32,615 nucleotides of DNA from an uncultured Erythrobacter sp. (lineage in GTDB: Bacteria > Pseudomonadota > Alphaproteobacteria > Sphingomonadales > Sphingomonadaceae): contig CALLQC010000035.1 in NCBI GenBank assembly GCA_938015255.1, positions 1 to 32,615 of the forward strand. The letters are read 5' to 3'. This document shows positions 9,229 to 17,293 of this stretch, in pieces (the first letter of the stretch is position 1; every line of letters starts with the position of its first letter). The translations under genes were made by a program, and so were the position numbers. The notes below the pieces were generated by a model, which had not been told where the DNA came from, did not search any database, and worked only from the letters and a program-made list of their open reading frames with translations.

Positions 9229-10395
9229 ATGCGCAATTTCGGCGGCATGCAAAACGAGATTTACAACGCTGGATTGAAAGGCGTTTTGCCGCGTTATCCG
9301 GTTGATTTTGCGACGTTGGAAAAACGTGCGCACGAAGCGCTTGGTCCGATGATGACAAACTATGTCGCGGGAGGCTGCGGCGACGAGCATACGCAGGATA
9401 CCAACGCGTCCGCGTTTCATCACTGGGGGATGGTGCCGCGCATGATGGTCGACGCCTCCGAGCGAGACCTTTCGATCGAGCTGTTTGGTCACACCTTCGA
9501 TTCCCCTCTGTTCATGGCACCCATCGGCTTGAATGGTGACGCAACGCAGGACCGCCGCGGCGATATGGCCGCAGCGCGTGCCTCCGCGGTGACCGGGGTT
9601 CCATTCTGCGCTTCTACCCTTGCGAATGATCCATTGGAGGATGTGAAGAAGGCGTGCGGGGATACACCGGCATTTTTCCAGCTCTACACGCCGCGCAATC
9701 GCGAGCTTGCCGAAAGCTTCATCAGCCGCGCCGAAAATGCCGGCTATTCCGCTTTGGTTGTAACTCTGGATACCTGGCTGACTGGCTGGCGCCCGCGCGA
9801 TCTGAACGCGTCAAACTTTCCGCAGCTGCGCGGACGGGTCATGGAGAACTATTTTTCCGATCCGGTGTTCCGCTCGCTTCTGGAAAAGCCACCTGAGGAA
9901 GACCTCGCAGCCGCGGTCGCAATGTTCGCGCAGGTTTTTGGGCAGGTGCTGACATGGGAGGACATGACCTGGTTCAAATCCGTGACCGACATGCCCATCG
10001 TGCTGAAAGGTATCTGCCATCCGGATGACGCGCGCAAAGCTGTCGATTGCGGCGCAGACGCGATCTATTGTTCCAATCACGGCGGCAGGCAGGCCAATGG
10101 CGGTATCGCGACGATTGATCTGCTTGAGGATATTGTAAAGGCGGCAGGCGATGTGCCCGTCCTGTTTGACAGCGGCATCCGTTCAGGCTCGGATGCAGTC
10201 AAGGCTTTGGCGCTTGGCGCGCGCGCCGTTGGAGTTGGCAGGCCTTACATCTACGGCCTGGCACTTGGCGGGGATGAGGGAGCGGCATGGGTTCTGCAAT
10301 CAATCCTCGCTGAGGCTGATCTGTTGATGGCCGTCAATGGCTATCCCACATTAAATGATGTTCGGGCAGCAGGAGCATACCGCACAGATCGCTGA
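9229..10395 (+). CDS. FMN-dependent alpha-hydroxy-acid oxidase/dehydrogenase, lactate 2-monooxygenase-like
   Basis: 388 aa with conserved 'CSNHGGRQANGG', 'DSGIRSGSDAVKALALGARAVGVGRPYIYGLA' and 'VVTLDTWLTGWRPRDLN'. 'caggagag' RBS upstream. Confidence 0.88.
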   Translation: MRNFGGMQNEIYNAGLKGVLPRYPVDFATLEKRAHEALGPMMTNYVAGGCGDEHTQDTNASAFHHWGMVPRMMVDASERDLSIELFGHTFDSPLFMAPIGLNGDATQDRRGDMAAARASAVTGVPFCASTLANDPLEDVKKACGDTPAFFQLYTPRNRELAESFISRAENAGYSALVVTLDTWLTGWRPRDLNASNFPQLRGRVMENYFSDPVFRSLLEKPPEEDLAAAVAMFAQVFGQVLTWEDMTWFKSVTDMPIVLKGICHPDDARKAVDCGADAIYCSNHGGRQANGGIATIDLLEDIVKAAGDVPVLFDSGIRSGSDAVKALALGARAVGVGRPYIYGLALGGDEGAAWVLQSILAEADLLMAVNGYPTLNDVRAAGAYRTDR

Positions 10396-10509
10396 TGTTT
10401 GCCTTTTGAAGAACACGCGCAGCAGCAAACTGTGCACGAATCGATCCCCAATATTGACAAAGTTGAAAGGATTTTACGCTACCTCCCAACTTAAGACTCA
10501 ATTTTCCTC

Positions 10510-10543
10510 CGTTTTGGTGATAATTAACCACCATAACAAAACG
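10510..10543. repeat. Inverted repeat (cgttttg ... caaaacg) in intergenic region
   Basis: 7-bp perfect arms 10510-10516 / 10537-10543 with an inner ggtg/cacc pairing. Confidence 0.5.
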
Positions 10544-10562
10544 CGAATCGGGGACGCGGCGT

Positions 10563-10721
10563 ATGGAAAGACCGACGATTATATCGAGTGGTCCTGACTC
10601 AATGGGCAGGACTGTATGCTTCGGCGACGAGAATTCTCGCCGTGCGCGTTACGGTCGGATCCGCCCCATGCCTACCGCCAACGGATCATTCTTGCGCGCT
10701 TTCTCGCGCCTCTGGCGTTAA
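10563..10721 (+). CDS. Candidate small protein (52 aa), unknown function
   Basis: ATG 10563 to TAA 10719-10721: MERPTIISSGPDSMGRTVCFGDENSRRARYGRIRPMPTANGSFLRAFSRLWR; 'cggggacg' purine-rich stretch upstream. Below the 60-aa cutoff of the supplied track. Confidence 0.3.
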   Translation: MERPTIISSGPDSMGRTVCFGDENSRRARYGRIRPMPTANGSFLRAFSRLWR

Positions 10722-10743
10722 GCAGAGACCTGCTTCAAGCGCC
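10714..10743. other. Hairpin spanning the end of the small ORF and the aldehyde dehydrogenase stop codon
   Basis: ggcg-tt-aagcag-agac-ctgctt-caag-cgcc: 6-bp stem with 4-nt loop plus outer 4-bp pairing; no T-run on either strand. Confidence 0.5.
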
Positions 10744-12186
10744 TGACTTAGCGACGGTCACAAGCTTGGTTTCGGTGTATCCGAGATACCCTTCAACACC
10801 GCTTTCTGATCCAAATCCACTGTCTCCAATGCCGCCGAATGGTGTTTCGGGCGATCCAACTGCGAAGTGATTGATGGCCACCATCCCCGCTCGCAGTGCA
10901 TTGCCGAGATAATGGCTTTCATCCAGATCAGCCGTGAATGCATAGGCGGCCAGCCCGTACCGCAGCGAATTTGCAGTCCTTACCGCATCCTCGATATTGT
11001 CATAGGGCACGATGCCCGCGACTGGCCCGAAGGGTTCTTCTGTCATCAGCCGACTGGTTGCGGATGGCCCGGCAACAATGGTTGGCTGGAAGAAATGGCC
11101 CGGGCCTTCGATAGCCGAGCCTCCGGCCACGATTTCGCCGGCCTCGCCGCCTAGCGAACTCATCAAATCGTTCATCGCGGCAACGCGCCCACCGTGGGCA
11201 AGAGGGCCCATCTGAACGCTGTCATCGACGCTTGCATCGCCCACTTTCAATTCCTGTGATCGACGAGCAAATTCTGCAACGAACTTTTCATAGATACCGC
11301 GCGCGACCAGAAAACGCGTCGGCGATACGCACACTTGCCCGGCATTGCGGAACTTTGTGCCTGCACAAGCGGCGACCGTTCGATCAAAATCGGCACTTGC
11401 GCCGATAACTACCGGTGCATGTCCGCCAAGCTCTGCAGTGTATCGTTTCAAACCTTGCGCCGCGAGCGCGCCAAGTTGCCGACCGATTGCCGTCGATCCG
11501 GTAAAGCTCACTTTCCGCGTAACCGTGGCAGTGATGAGATGCTCGGAAATCATGGCAGGATCACCGAAGACTAAATTTATCGCGCCGGAAGGGACACCTG
11601 CATCAACGAAGCATTCGACCAAGAGCATAGCTGTAGCCGGTGTTGTTTCTGCAGGTTTCAGGATGCAAGAGCAGCCTGCCGCCAGTGCCCCAGCTAGTTT
11701 TTTTGCTGGCAGGCTGATCGGGAAATTCCACGGAGTGAACAAGGTTGCCGGGCCGATTGGTTCCTGCGTTACCCGTTGCTGAAGAAGGTTCGCACCGCGC
11801 ACTGGCACCAGTCTGCCACCCTGGCGTTTGGCTTCTTCACCCAGGAACTCGATCACATCTGCAGAACTGACAGTTTCGCCGAAAGCTTGCGCGTGAGGTT
11901 TTCCCATTTCCAATGTCATTACGCGTGCAATGCGCTCTGCGCGGTCGCGCAAAAGCTGCGCAGCATGGCTCAGAATCTTGTGACGTTCTGCGCCAGATTT
12001 GGCGGCCCAGTGCGGAAAGGCTTCATTTGCAGCCATCAAGGCGACATCCAGTTGCTCCCGCGATGCTTTGGGGCAGTCTCCCAGTTTTGCTTCCGTCGCT
12101 GGATTGTGCACTGCCATCGAACCCGCACCGCCATCCGTGATCCATTCGCCGCCGATCAGTAGTCGCGGTGTGGGGTAGGCTGTCAT
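10735..12186 (-). CDS. gabD: NAD(P)-dependent succinate-semialdehyde dehydrogenase-type aldehyde dehydrogenase
   Basis: 483-aa ALDH with 'FTPWNFPISLPAKKLAGALAAGCSCILKPAETTP', 'FTGSTAIGRQLG', 'ELGGHAPVVI', catalytic 'NAGQVCVSPTRF', and GabD-type C-terminus. Confidence 0.85.
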   Translation of the reverse strand: MTAYPTPRLLIGGEWITDGGAGSMAVHNPATEAKLGDCPKASREQLDVALMAANEAFPHWAAKSGAERHKILSHAAQLLRDRAERIARVMTLEMGKPHAQAFGETVSSADVIEFLGEEAKRQGGRLVPVRGANLLQQRVTQEPIGPATLFTPWNFPISLPAKKLAGALAAGCSCILKPAETTPATAMLLVECFVDAGVPSGAINLVFGDPAMISEHLITATVTRKVSFTGSTAIGRQLGALAAQGLKRYTAELGGHAPVVIGASADFDRTVAACAGTKFRNAGQVCVSPTRFLVARGIYEKFVAEFARRSQELKVGDASVDDSVQMGPLAHGGRVAAMNDLMSSLGGEAGEIVAGGSAIEGPGHFFQPTIVAGPSATSRLMTEEPFGPVAGIVPYDNIEDAVRTANSLRYGLAAYAFTADLDESHYLGNALRAGMVAINHFAVGSPETPFGGIGDSGFGSESGVEGYLGYTETKLVTVAKSGA

Positions 12187-12249
12187 GGTGGCTCTCTCTG
12201 TTTGAAACTGGGACGAAAAATTTGACCCAAAATAGCCGTAATTGTGTTT

Positions 12250-12263
12250 GTTTCAATTGAAAC
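12250..12263. promoter_or_regulatory. 14-bp perfect palindrome (GTTTCAATTGAAAC), candidate operator
   Basis: Perfect palindrome in the ald/gabD divergent intergenic region; a related GTTTGAAAC lies at 12200-12208. Confidence 0.55.
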
Positions 12264-12285
12264 TTTCTTGCGCTGGGCTTACAAT
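12257..12285 (+). promoter_or_regulatory. Candidate sigma70-type promoter for alanine dehydrogenase
   Basis: TTGAAA (12257-12262) - 17 nt - TACAAT (12280-12285), with aggaga RBS (12301-12306) and ATG at 12312. Confidence 0.6.
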
Positions 12286-12311
12286 GTCCCTGACTTCCCC
12301 AGGAGAGAATC

Positions 12312-13394
12312 ATGCTTGTCGGTGTCCCCAAAGAGATCAAGAACCATGAATATCGGGTCGGCCTGACACCCGAAGCAGCCCGTGAATATATCGCTGCAGG
12401 CCATCGGATCATCCTTGAAACCGGTGCCGGCACGGGGATAAGCAAGACCGATGACGATTACCGCGCTATCGGCGCTGAAATTGTCGACAGCGCAGAAGAA
12501 ATCTTTGCGCGTGCCGAAATGGTCGTGAAGGTCAAGGAGCCGCAGCCCAACGAGTGGGTACAGCTGCGCGAAGGTCAGATATTGTTCACCTACCTGCACC
12601 TCGCGCCTGACCCCGAGCAGGCGAGGGGTCTGATGGAAAGCGGTGTGTCCGCCGTTGCCTACGAAACTGTTACAGCGCCGGATGGTTCTCTTCCGCTGCT
12701 CGCCCCGATGAGCGAGGTCGCTGGGCGTCTGTCGATTGAGGCGAGCGCGCAGGCCAGCCACAAGGTCAATGGCGGTCGCGGCATATTGATGGGCGGGGTT
12801 CCCGGCGTGCTTCCTGCAAAGGTTGTCGTGATTGGCGGCGGCGTTGTCGGCACGCAGGCGGCACGAATGGCTGTGGGGCTTGGCGCGAATGTTGAAATTC
12901 TCGACCGTTCGCTGCCACGTATTCGCGAGCTTGACGACATGTTTCAGGGGCGCGCGACCACACGCTACTCAAATGCCGGAACGATTGAGGATGCGATCAC
13001 CGATGCAGACGTGGTGATCGGCGCGGTTCTCGTTCCAGGTGCCAGCGCGCCGCGGCTTGTTACCCGCGAAATGCTTCGCCTGATGCAACACCGCGCGGTG
13101 CTGGTTGACGTGGCGATCGATCAAGGTGGCTGTTTCGAGACTTCCAAGCCGACGACGCACGAAGATCCGACCTATCTGGTTGACGACATCATTCACTATT
13201 GCGTTGCCAACATGCCCGGGGCCGTTCCGCACACTTCAAGTTATGCGCTTAACAACGCAACGCTTCCCTTTGGCCTGGCGCTTGCGAAGCACGGCATCGC
13301 GGCTTGCGAACGTGATCCGCATCTGGCGCCTGGACTGAATGTGCATGAGGGCAAGATCGTGAACGAGGCGGTTGCCGAGAGCCTGGGGTTCTGA
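12312..13394 (+). CDS. ald: Alanine dehydrogenase
   Basis: 360 aa: 'MLVGVPKEIKNHEYRVGLTPEAAREYIAAGH', 'MVVKVKEPQPNEW', 'LFTYLHLAPDPEQ', 'GVPGVLPAKVVVIGGGVVGTQAARMAVGLGANVEILDRS', 'DVAIDQGGCFETSKPTTHEDPTY'. Confidence 0.95.
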   Translation: MLVGVPKEIKNHEYRVGLTPEAAREYIAAGHRIILETGAGTGISKTDDDYRAIGAEIVDSAEEIFARAEMVVKVKEPQPNEWVQLREGQILFTYLHLAPDPEQARGLMESGVSAVAYETVTAPDGSLPLLAPMSEVAGRLSIEASAQASHKVNGGRGILMGGVPGVLPAKVVVIGGGVVGTQAARMAVGLGANVEILDRSLPRIRELDDMFQGRATTRYSNAGTIEDAITDADVVIGAVLVPGASAPRLVTREMLRLMQHRAVLVDVAIDQGGCFETSKPTTHEDPTYLVDDIIHYCVANMPGAVPHTSSYALNNATLPFGLALAKHGIAACERDPHLAPGLNVHEGKIVNEAVAESLGF

Positions 13395-13485
13395 TTGTTG
13401 CATGAAAGCGAACAGTTGGTGTGTCCGTTTCGCGGGTAGGGGGCCAGCTTGAACGCTATATTGGGCACCGGAAACGGAGCATGTC

Positions 13486-14187
13486 ATGGAACACATTGAT
13501 ACTCGTCCACTGGTGCGTCAGGTCAATTGGGACGCCGATATCGGCGTCCATGTCGCGCCGCAATCGGTCAGTGACCGTGTTGCATTCGCGTTTGTGAAAC
13601 TGCTGCGTTTTTTCGCGGATACGTTCTTTGCCAGACGCTACGGCCACCGCGCTGTCGTTTTGGAGACGGTTGCCGCGGTACCCGGAATGGTCGGCGGGCT
13701 GTGGCAGCATCTCAAGGCGCTGCGCAGTATGCGTGACGATGAGGGTTGGATCCGCACTCTGCTGGACGAAGCGGAGAACGAGCGGATGCATCTGATGACA
13801 TTCATCGAGGTCGCACAGCCTAATCGTTTCGAGCGCGTGCTGATCATCGCTGTGCAGATGGTGTTCTACAACTTCTACTTCTTCCTATACCTTTTTGCCC
13901 CTCGTACCGCACACCGTGTGGTCGGCTATTTCGAGGAGGAGGCGGTTTACAGTTACACCCAATACCTGGCCGAGGTTGATGCGGGGCGTCACGAGAATGT
14001 GCCTGCACCGCAGATTGCCATCGATTACTGGCAGTTGCCAAGCGATGCGCGGCTGCGCGATGTGATCATAGCGGTGCGCGCCGACGAGGCTGAACATCGC
14101 GACGTCAATCACGGTTTTGTAGAATTGATAGACGAGCGGCGTGCAGGCCAGATCGAGCGCCGCCGCTCGCTGAGTGACGAGGCTTAG
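13486..14187 (+). CDS. aox: Alternative oxidase (diiron, cyanide-insensitive ubiquinol oxidase)
   Basis: Highly conserved AOX motifs: '[14 protein letters not shown]', '[15 protein letters not shown]', '[17 protein letters not shown]', '[15 protein letters not shown]', '[13 protein letters not shown]'. Confidence 0.95.
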   Translation: MEHIDTRPLVRQVNWDADIGVHVAPQSVSDRVAFAFVKLLRFFADTFFARRYGHRAVVLETVAAVPGMVGGLWQHLKALRSMRDDEGWIRTLLDEAENERMHLMTFIEVAQPNRFERVLIIAVQMVFYNFYFFLYLFAPRTAHRVVGYFEEEAVYSYTQYLAEVDAGRHENVPAPQIAIDYWQLPSDARLRDVIIAVRADEAEHRDVNHGFVELIDERRAGQIERRRSLSDEA

Positions 14188-15194
14188 ACCGCGACCACCG
14201 TTTGCTCGATGCTGCCAAAGATCGAGTGGTTTTCGGCATCGCGCATCTCGACCTTTACGGTGTCGCCTGCGCGCATGAAGCGGGTCTTGGGCTCTCCGTC
14301 CCTGATCGTCTCGATCATGCGGATTTCGGCGATGCACGAATAGCCAAGGCCGCCCTCTGCCACCGGCTTGCCCGGTCCGCCATCGGCGCCCTTGTTGCTG
14401 ATCGTGCCTGAACCGATGATCGTGCCTGCGCACAGATTCCGGGTCTTGGCGGCATGGGCGACGAGCTGCGCCATGTTGAACGTCGCATCAACGCCGACCT
14501 CGGCGCGCCCGAACGGTTCGCCATTATAGTCGACCATCAACGGCAGGTGGATCAGGCTGTCCTTCCACGCATCACCCAATTCATCGGGAGTGACGCAGAC
14601 CGGTGAGAACGCGCTTGCCGGCTTGGACTGGAAGAAGCCGAAACCCTTGGCAAGCTCGCCGGGGATCAGGCCGCGAAGGGACACATCATTCACCAGCATG
14701 ATCAGCTTGATGTGGCCCGCTGCGTCTTCGGCTGAAACGCCCATGGGCACATCATCGGTGATGACGGCGATCTCGCCTTCCATATCGCAGCCCCATGCGG
14801 GATCGCCCAGCGGGATGTCCGCGCGCGGTGGCAGGAAGCCGTCGCTGCCGCCCTGATACATCAGCGGATCGTGGTAGAAGCTGTCTGGCACCTTCGCATC
14901 GCGCGCCTTTCGCACCAGTTCGACGTGGTTGATATAGGCGCTGCCATCGGCCCATTGGTAAGCGCGCGGCAGCGGCGAATGCGCCTGGCGTTCGTGAAAC
15001 CGCTCGCACGGGACCGCCTCATGCTCGACATCGCGGGCCAGCACTTCAAGCTCTGGGGAGATCCTCTCCCAATTGTCCAGGGCCGCCTGCATGGTCGGCG
15101 CGATGTAGCCTGCGGCGCAGCAGCGGGTGAGGTCATTGGAGACGACAACCAGTTTGCCGTCACGCGTACCATCATTCAGCGTTGCGAGTTTCAT
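14184..15194 (-). CDS. Fumarylacetoacetate hydrolase family protein
   Basis: 336 aa: '[22 protein letters not shown]', '[17 protein letters not shown]', '[42 protein letters not shown]', '[13 protein letters not shown]'; adjacent to maiA-like gene. Confidence 0.92.
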   Translation of the reverse strand: MKLATLNDGTRDGKLVVVSNDLTRCCAAGYIAPTMQAALDNWERISPELEVLARDVEHEAVPCERFHERQAHSPLPRAYQWADGSAYINHVELVRKARDAKVPDSFYHDPLMYQGGSDGFLPPRADIPLGDPAWGCDMEGEIAVITDDVPMGVSAEDAAGHIKLIMLVNDVSLRGLIPGELAKGFGFFQSKPASAFSPVCVTPDELGDAWKDSLIHLPLMVDYNGEPFGRAEVGVDATFNMAQLVAHAAKTRNLCAGTIIGSGTISNKGADGGPGKPVAEGGLGYSCIAEIRMIETIRDGEPKTRFMRAGDTVKVEMRDAENHSIFGSIEQTVVAV

Positions 15195-15200
15195 GTGGCT

Positions 15201-15854
15201 TCAGCCCTTCTTCTGTGTGTTTTGCGGATTGTCGGGTTGGTTGTTGGGATGCGCGCGCTGGAATGCGGGGAGCGCGAGGCACGCGGTCTCTATGCGGCAG
15301 ATATGTGGGCTTTCCGACAAGTCGTAATGGAACCGCCGCGCATTGTAGATCTGCGGGATCAGCAGCACTTCGAACAGGCCCGGCCGATCCATCAGGAAGT
15401 CGCCCGTATCGAGCTGTCTCAGCCGCTGTTCGACCGGATTGAGCGTGCGGCGCAACCAATGGCGATACCAGCTGTCAACGACGCGCTGCGAATGGCCGAG
15501 CGGATCCTTGAGATACTTGAGCACTGGCAGGTTGAGCGGCGCGTGCAGCTCTGTCGCAATCGCACAGGCCAGCTCGCGCACGGTATAGCGATCCTCGATA
15601 TCGGCGGGCAGCAGCGGCTTGTCCGGATAGGCTTCATCCAGCCATTCGAGCATCGCCATAGACTGCGCGCGGTCGCGGCCATTCGCCTCCAGCATGGGGA
15701 CCGATGCAAACGGATTGCGGCTGGTGAACGCATCACCCTTTTGCGCGCTTTCCAGCAGGTTCACAGGGTCCTGTTCATACGCCAGCCCCTTCAGCTCCAG
15801 CGCGATGCGCAGCCGGTAAGAGGTCGAACTCCGGTAGTAGCCGTATAGCTTCAT
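15201..15854 (-). CDS. maiA: Maleylacetoacetate isomerase (zeta-class GST)
   Basis: 217 aa starting 'MKLYGYYRSSTSYRLRIALELKGLAYEQDPVNLL', the classic SSTSYRVRIAL motif; 'NPFASVPMLE'. Confidence 0.93.
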   Translation of the reverse strand: MKLYGYYRSSTSYRLRIALELKGLAYEQDPVNLLESAQKGDAFTSRNPFASVPMLEANGRDRAQSMAMLEWLDEAYPDKPLLPADIEDRYTVRELACAIATELHAPLNLPVLKYLKDPLGHSQRVVDSWYRHWLRRTLNPVEQRLRQLDTGDFLMDRPGLFEVLLIPQIYNARRFHYDLSESPHICRIETACLALPAFQRAHPNNQPDNPQNTQKKG

Positions 15855-15893
15855 AGGGACTCGCTTTCGTTCAGCTTTCGCGCGTCAAAGCTG

Positions 15894-15916
15894 ACACATG
15901 GAACACATGGAACACA
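15894..15916. repeat. Short tandem repeat, 2.5 copies of acacatgga
   Basis: acacatgga acacatgga acaca, upstream of maiA. Confidence 0.7.
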
Positions 15917-16043
15917 GTCCTGAGGAAGGAAATCCCGGCCAGCCGGAGCACTGCTATCCATACGCATCCAATGGGCGGGAAGGGCGGATGTTCCGATCAT
16001 TCCTCGACCTTGCCAGTGTTGGCCCGTGTAGGACAGCGTGCGC

Positions 16044-17231
16044 TCACCCGAATGCCGCGATGCCGGTGATTGCGCGGCCCAGGATCAGCGCGTGGACATC
16101 GTGCGTCCCCTCATAGGTATTCACCGTCTCGAGGTTCACCATGTGGCGGATTACCTGGTATTCCTCGCTGATCCCGTTGCCGCCATGCATGTCGCGCGCG
16201 GTGCGGGCGATATCGAGCGCCTTGCCGACATTGTTACGTTTGACGATGGAGATCATATCGGGCGCAAAGCGGCCTTCGTCCATCAGACGTCCGACACGCA
16301 AGCTCGCCTGAAGGCCGAGCGCAATGTCGGTCATCATGTCGGCGAGTTTCTTTTGGTAAAGCTGCGTTGCGGCGAGCGGCCGGCCAAATTGCTTGCGGTC
16401 CAATCCATATTGCCGCGCGGCATGCATGCAGAATTCTGCTGCACCCATACTGCCCCATGAAATCCCGTAGCGCGCCCGGTTGAGGCAGCCGAACGGGCCT
16501 TTCAGCCCCTGAACATCGGGCAGCAGCGCATCCGCGCCGACCTTCACATCTTCCATCACGATGCCGCCGGTAGTGCTGGCGCGCAGCGAAATCTTTCCGC
16601 CGATCTTGGGCGCTGACAGGCCCTTCATCCCTCTTTCAAGCACAAAGCCGCGAATGCCGCCGCCATGTTCTTCGGACTTCGCCCAGACGACGAAGACGTC
16701 GGCAAAGGGCGAATTGGAAATCCACGTCTTCGCGCCGTTGAGGACGTAGCCGTCGCCGTCCTTCTTCGCGTGCGTTTTCATGCCTGCGGGGTCAGAGCCG
16801 GCGTCGGGCTCCGTAAGGCCGAAGCAGCCGATGAGTTCGCCGCTTGCAAGGCCTGGAAGGTATTTGCGGCGCTGCTCCTCAGAGCCATAGGCATGTATCG
16901 GATGCATCACGAGGCTGGACTGCACCGACGCCATAGATCGATATCCGCTGTCCACCCGCTCGATCTCGCGGGCGATCAGGCCATAGGCGACATAGGACGC
17001 GCCGACGCCGCCATACTCTTCCGGAATGGTAGCACCAAGCAGGCCTGCCTGACCCATCAGGGGGAACAGTTCGGGGGCGTCCACCTCGTCGCGAAACGCA
17101 TCGATCACTCGCGGCTGCAATTCGCTTTGCGCAAAAGCATTTGCGGTATCGCGGATCATCCGTTCGTCTTCGGTCAGCTGGGTTTCCAGATCGAAGGGGT
17201 CTTCCCAGTTGAAAGGCACCATTCCGGCCAC
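16044..17231 (-). CDS. Glutaryl-CoA dehydrogenase-type acyl-CoA dehydrogenase
   Basis: 395 aa with '[21 protein letters not shown]', '[22 protein letters not shown]', '[19 protein letters not shown]', '[43 protein letters not shown]', all typical of GcdH. Confidence 0.92.
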   Translation of the reverse strand: MAGMVPFNWEDPFDLETQLTEDERMIRDTANAFAQSELQPRVIDAFRDEVDAPELFPLMGQAGLLGATIPEEYGGVGASYVAYGLIAREIERVDSGYRSMASVQSSLVMHPIHAYGSEEQRRKYLPGLASGELIGCFGLTEPDAGSDPAGMKTHAKKDGDGYVLNGAKTWISNSPFADVFVVWAKSEEHGGGIRGFVLERGMKGLSAPKIGGKISLRASTTGGIVMEDVKVGADALLPDVQGLKGPFGCLNRARYGISWGSMGAAEFCMHAARQYGLDRKQFGRPLAATQLYQKKLADMMTDIALGLQASLRVGRLMDEGRFAPDMISIVKRNNVGKALDIARTARDMHGGNGISEEYQVIRHMVNLETVNTYEGTHDVHALILGRAITGIAAFG

Positions 17232-17293
17232 TTGGTTACTCCTGAAACTAGTTTGAGTTGTCTCTCGCAGGCCTTGGCCCGCGTTTCAACCCG

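Noticed and set aside
14871-15848. 325-aa plus-strand ORF opposite FAH and MaiA genes
   Set aside because: Antisense to two strongly recognised enzymes; no motifs of its own.
17245-17254. 10-bp palindrome aaactagttt upstream of the glutaryl-CoA dehydrogenase
   Set aside because: Short palindrome, no second copy or clear promoter context; could easily be chance.
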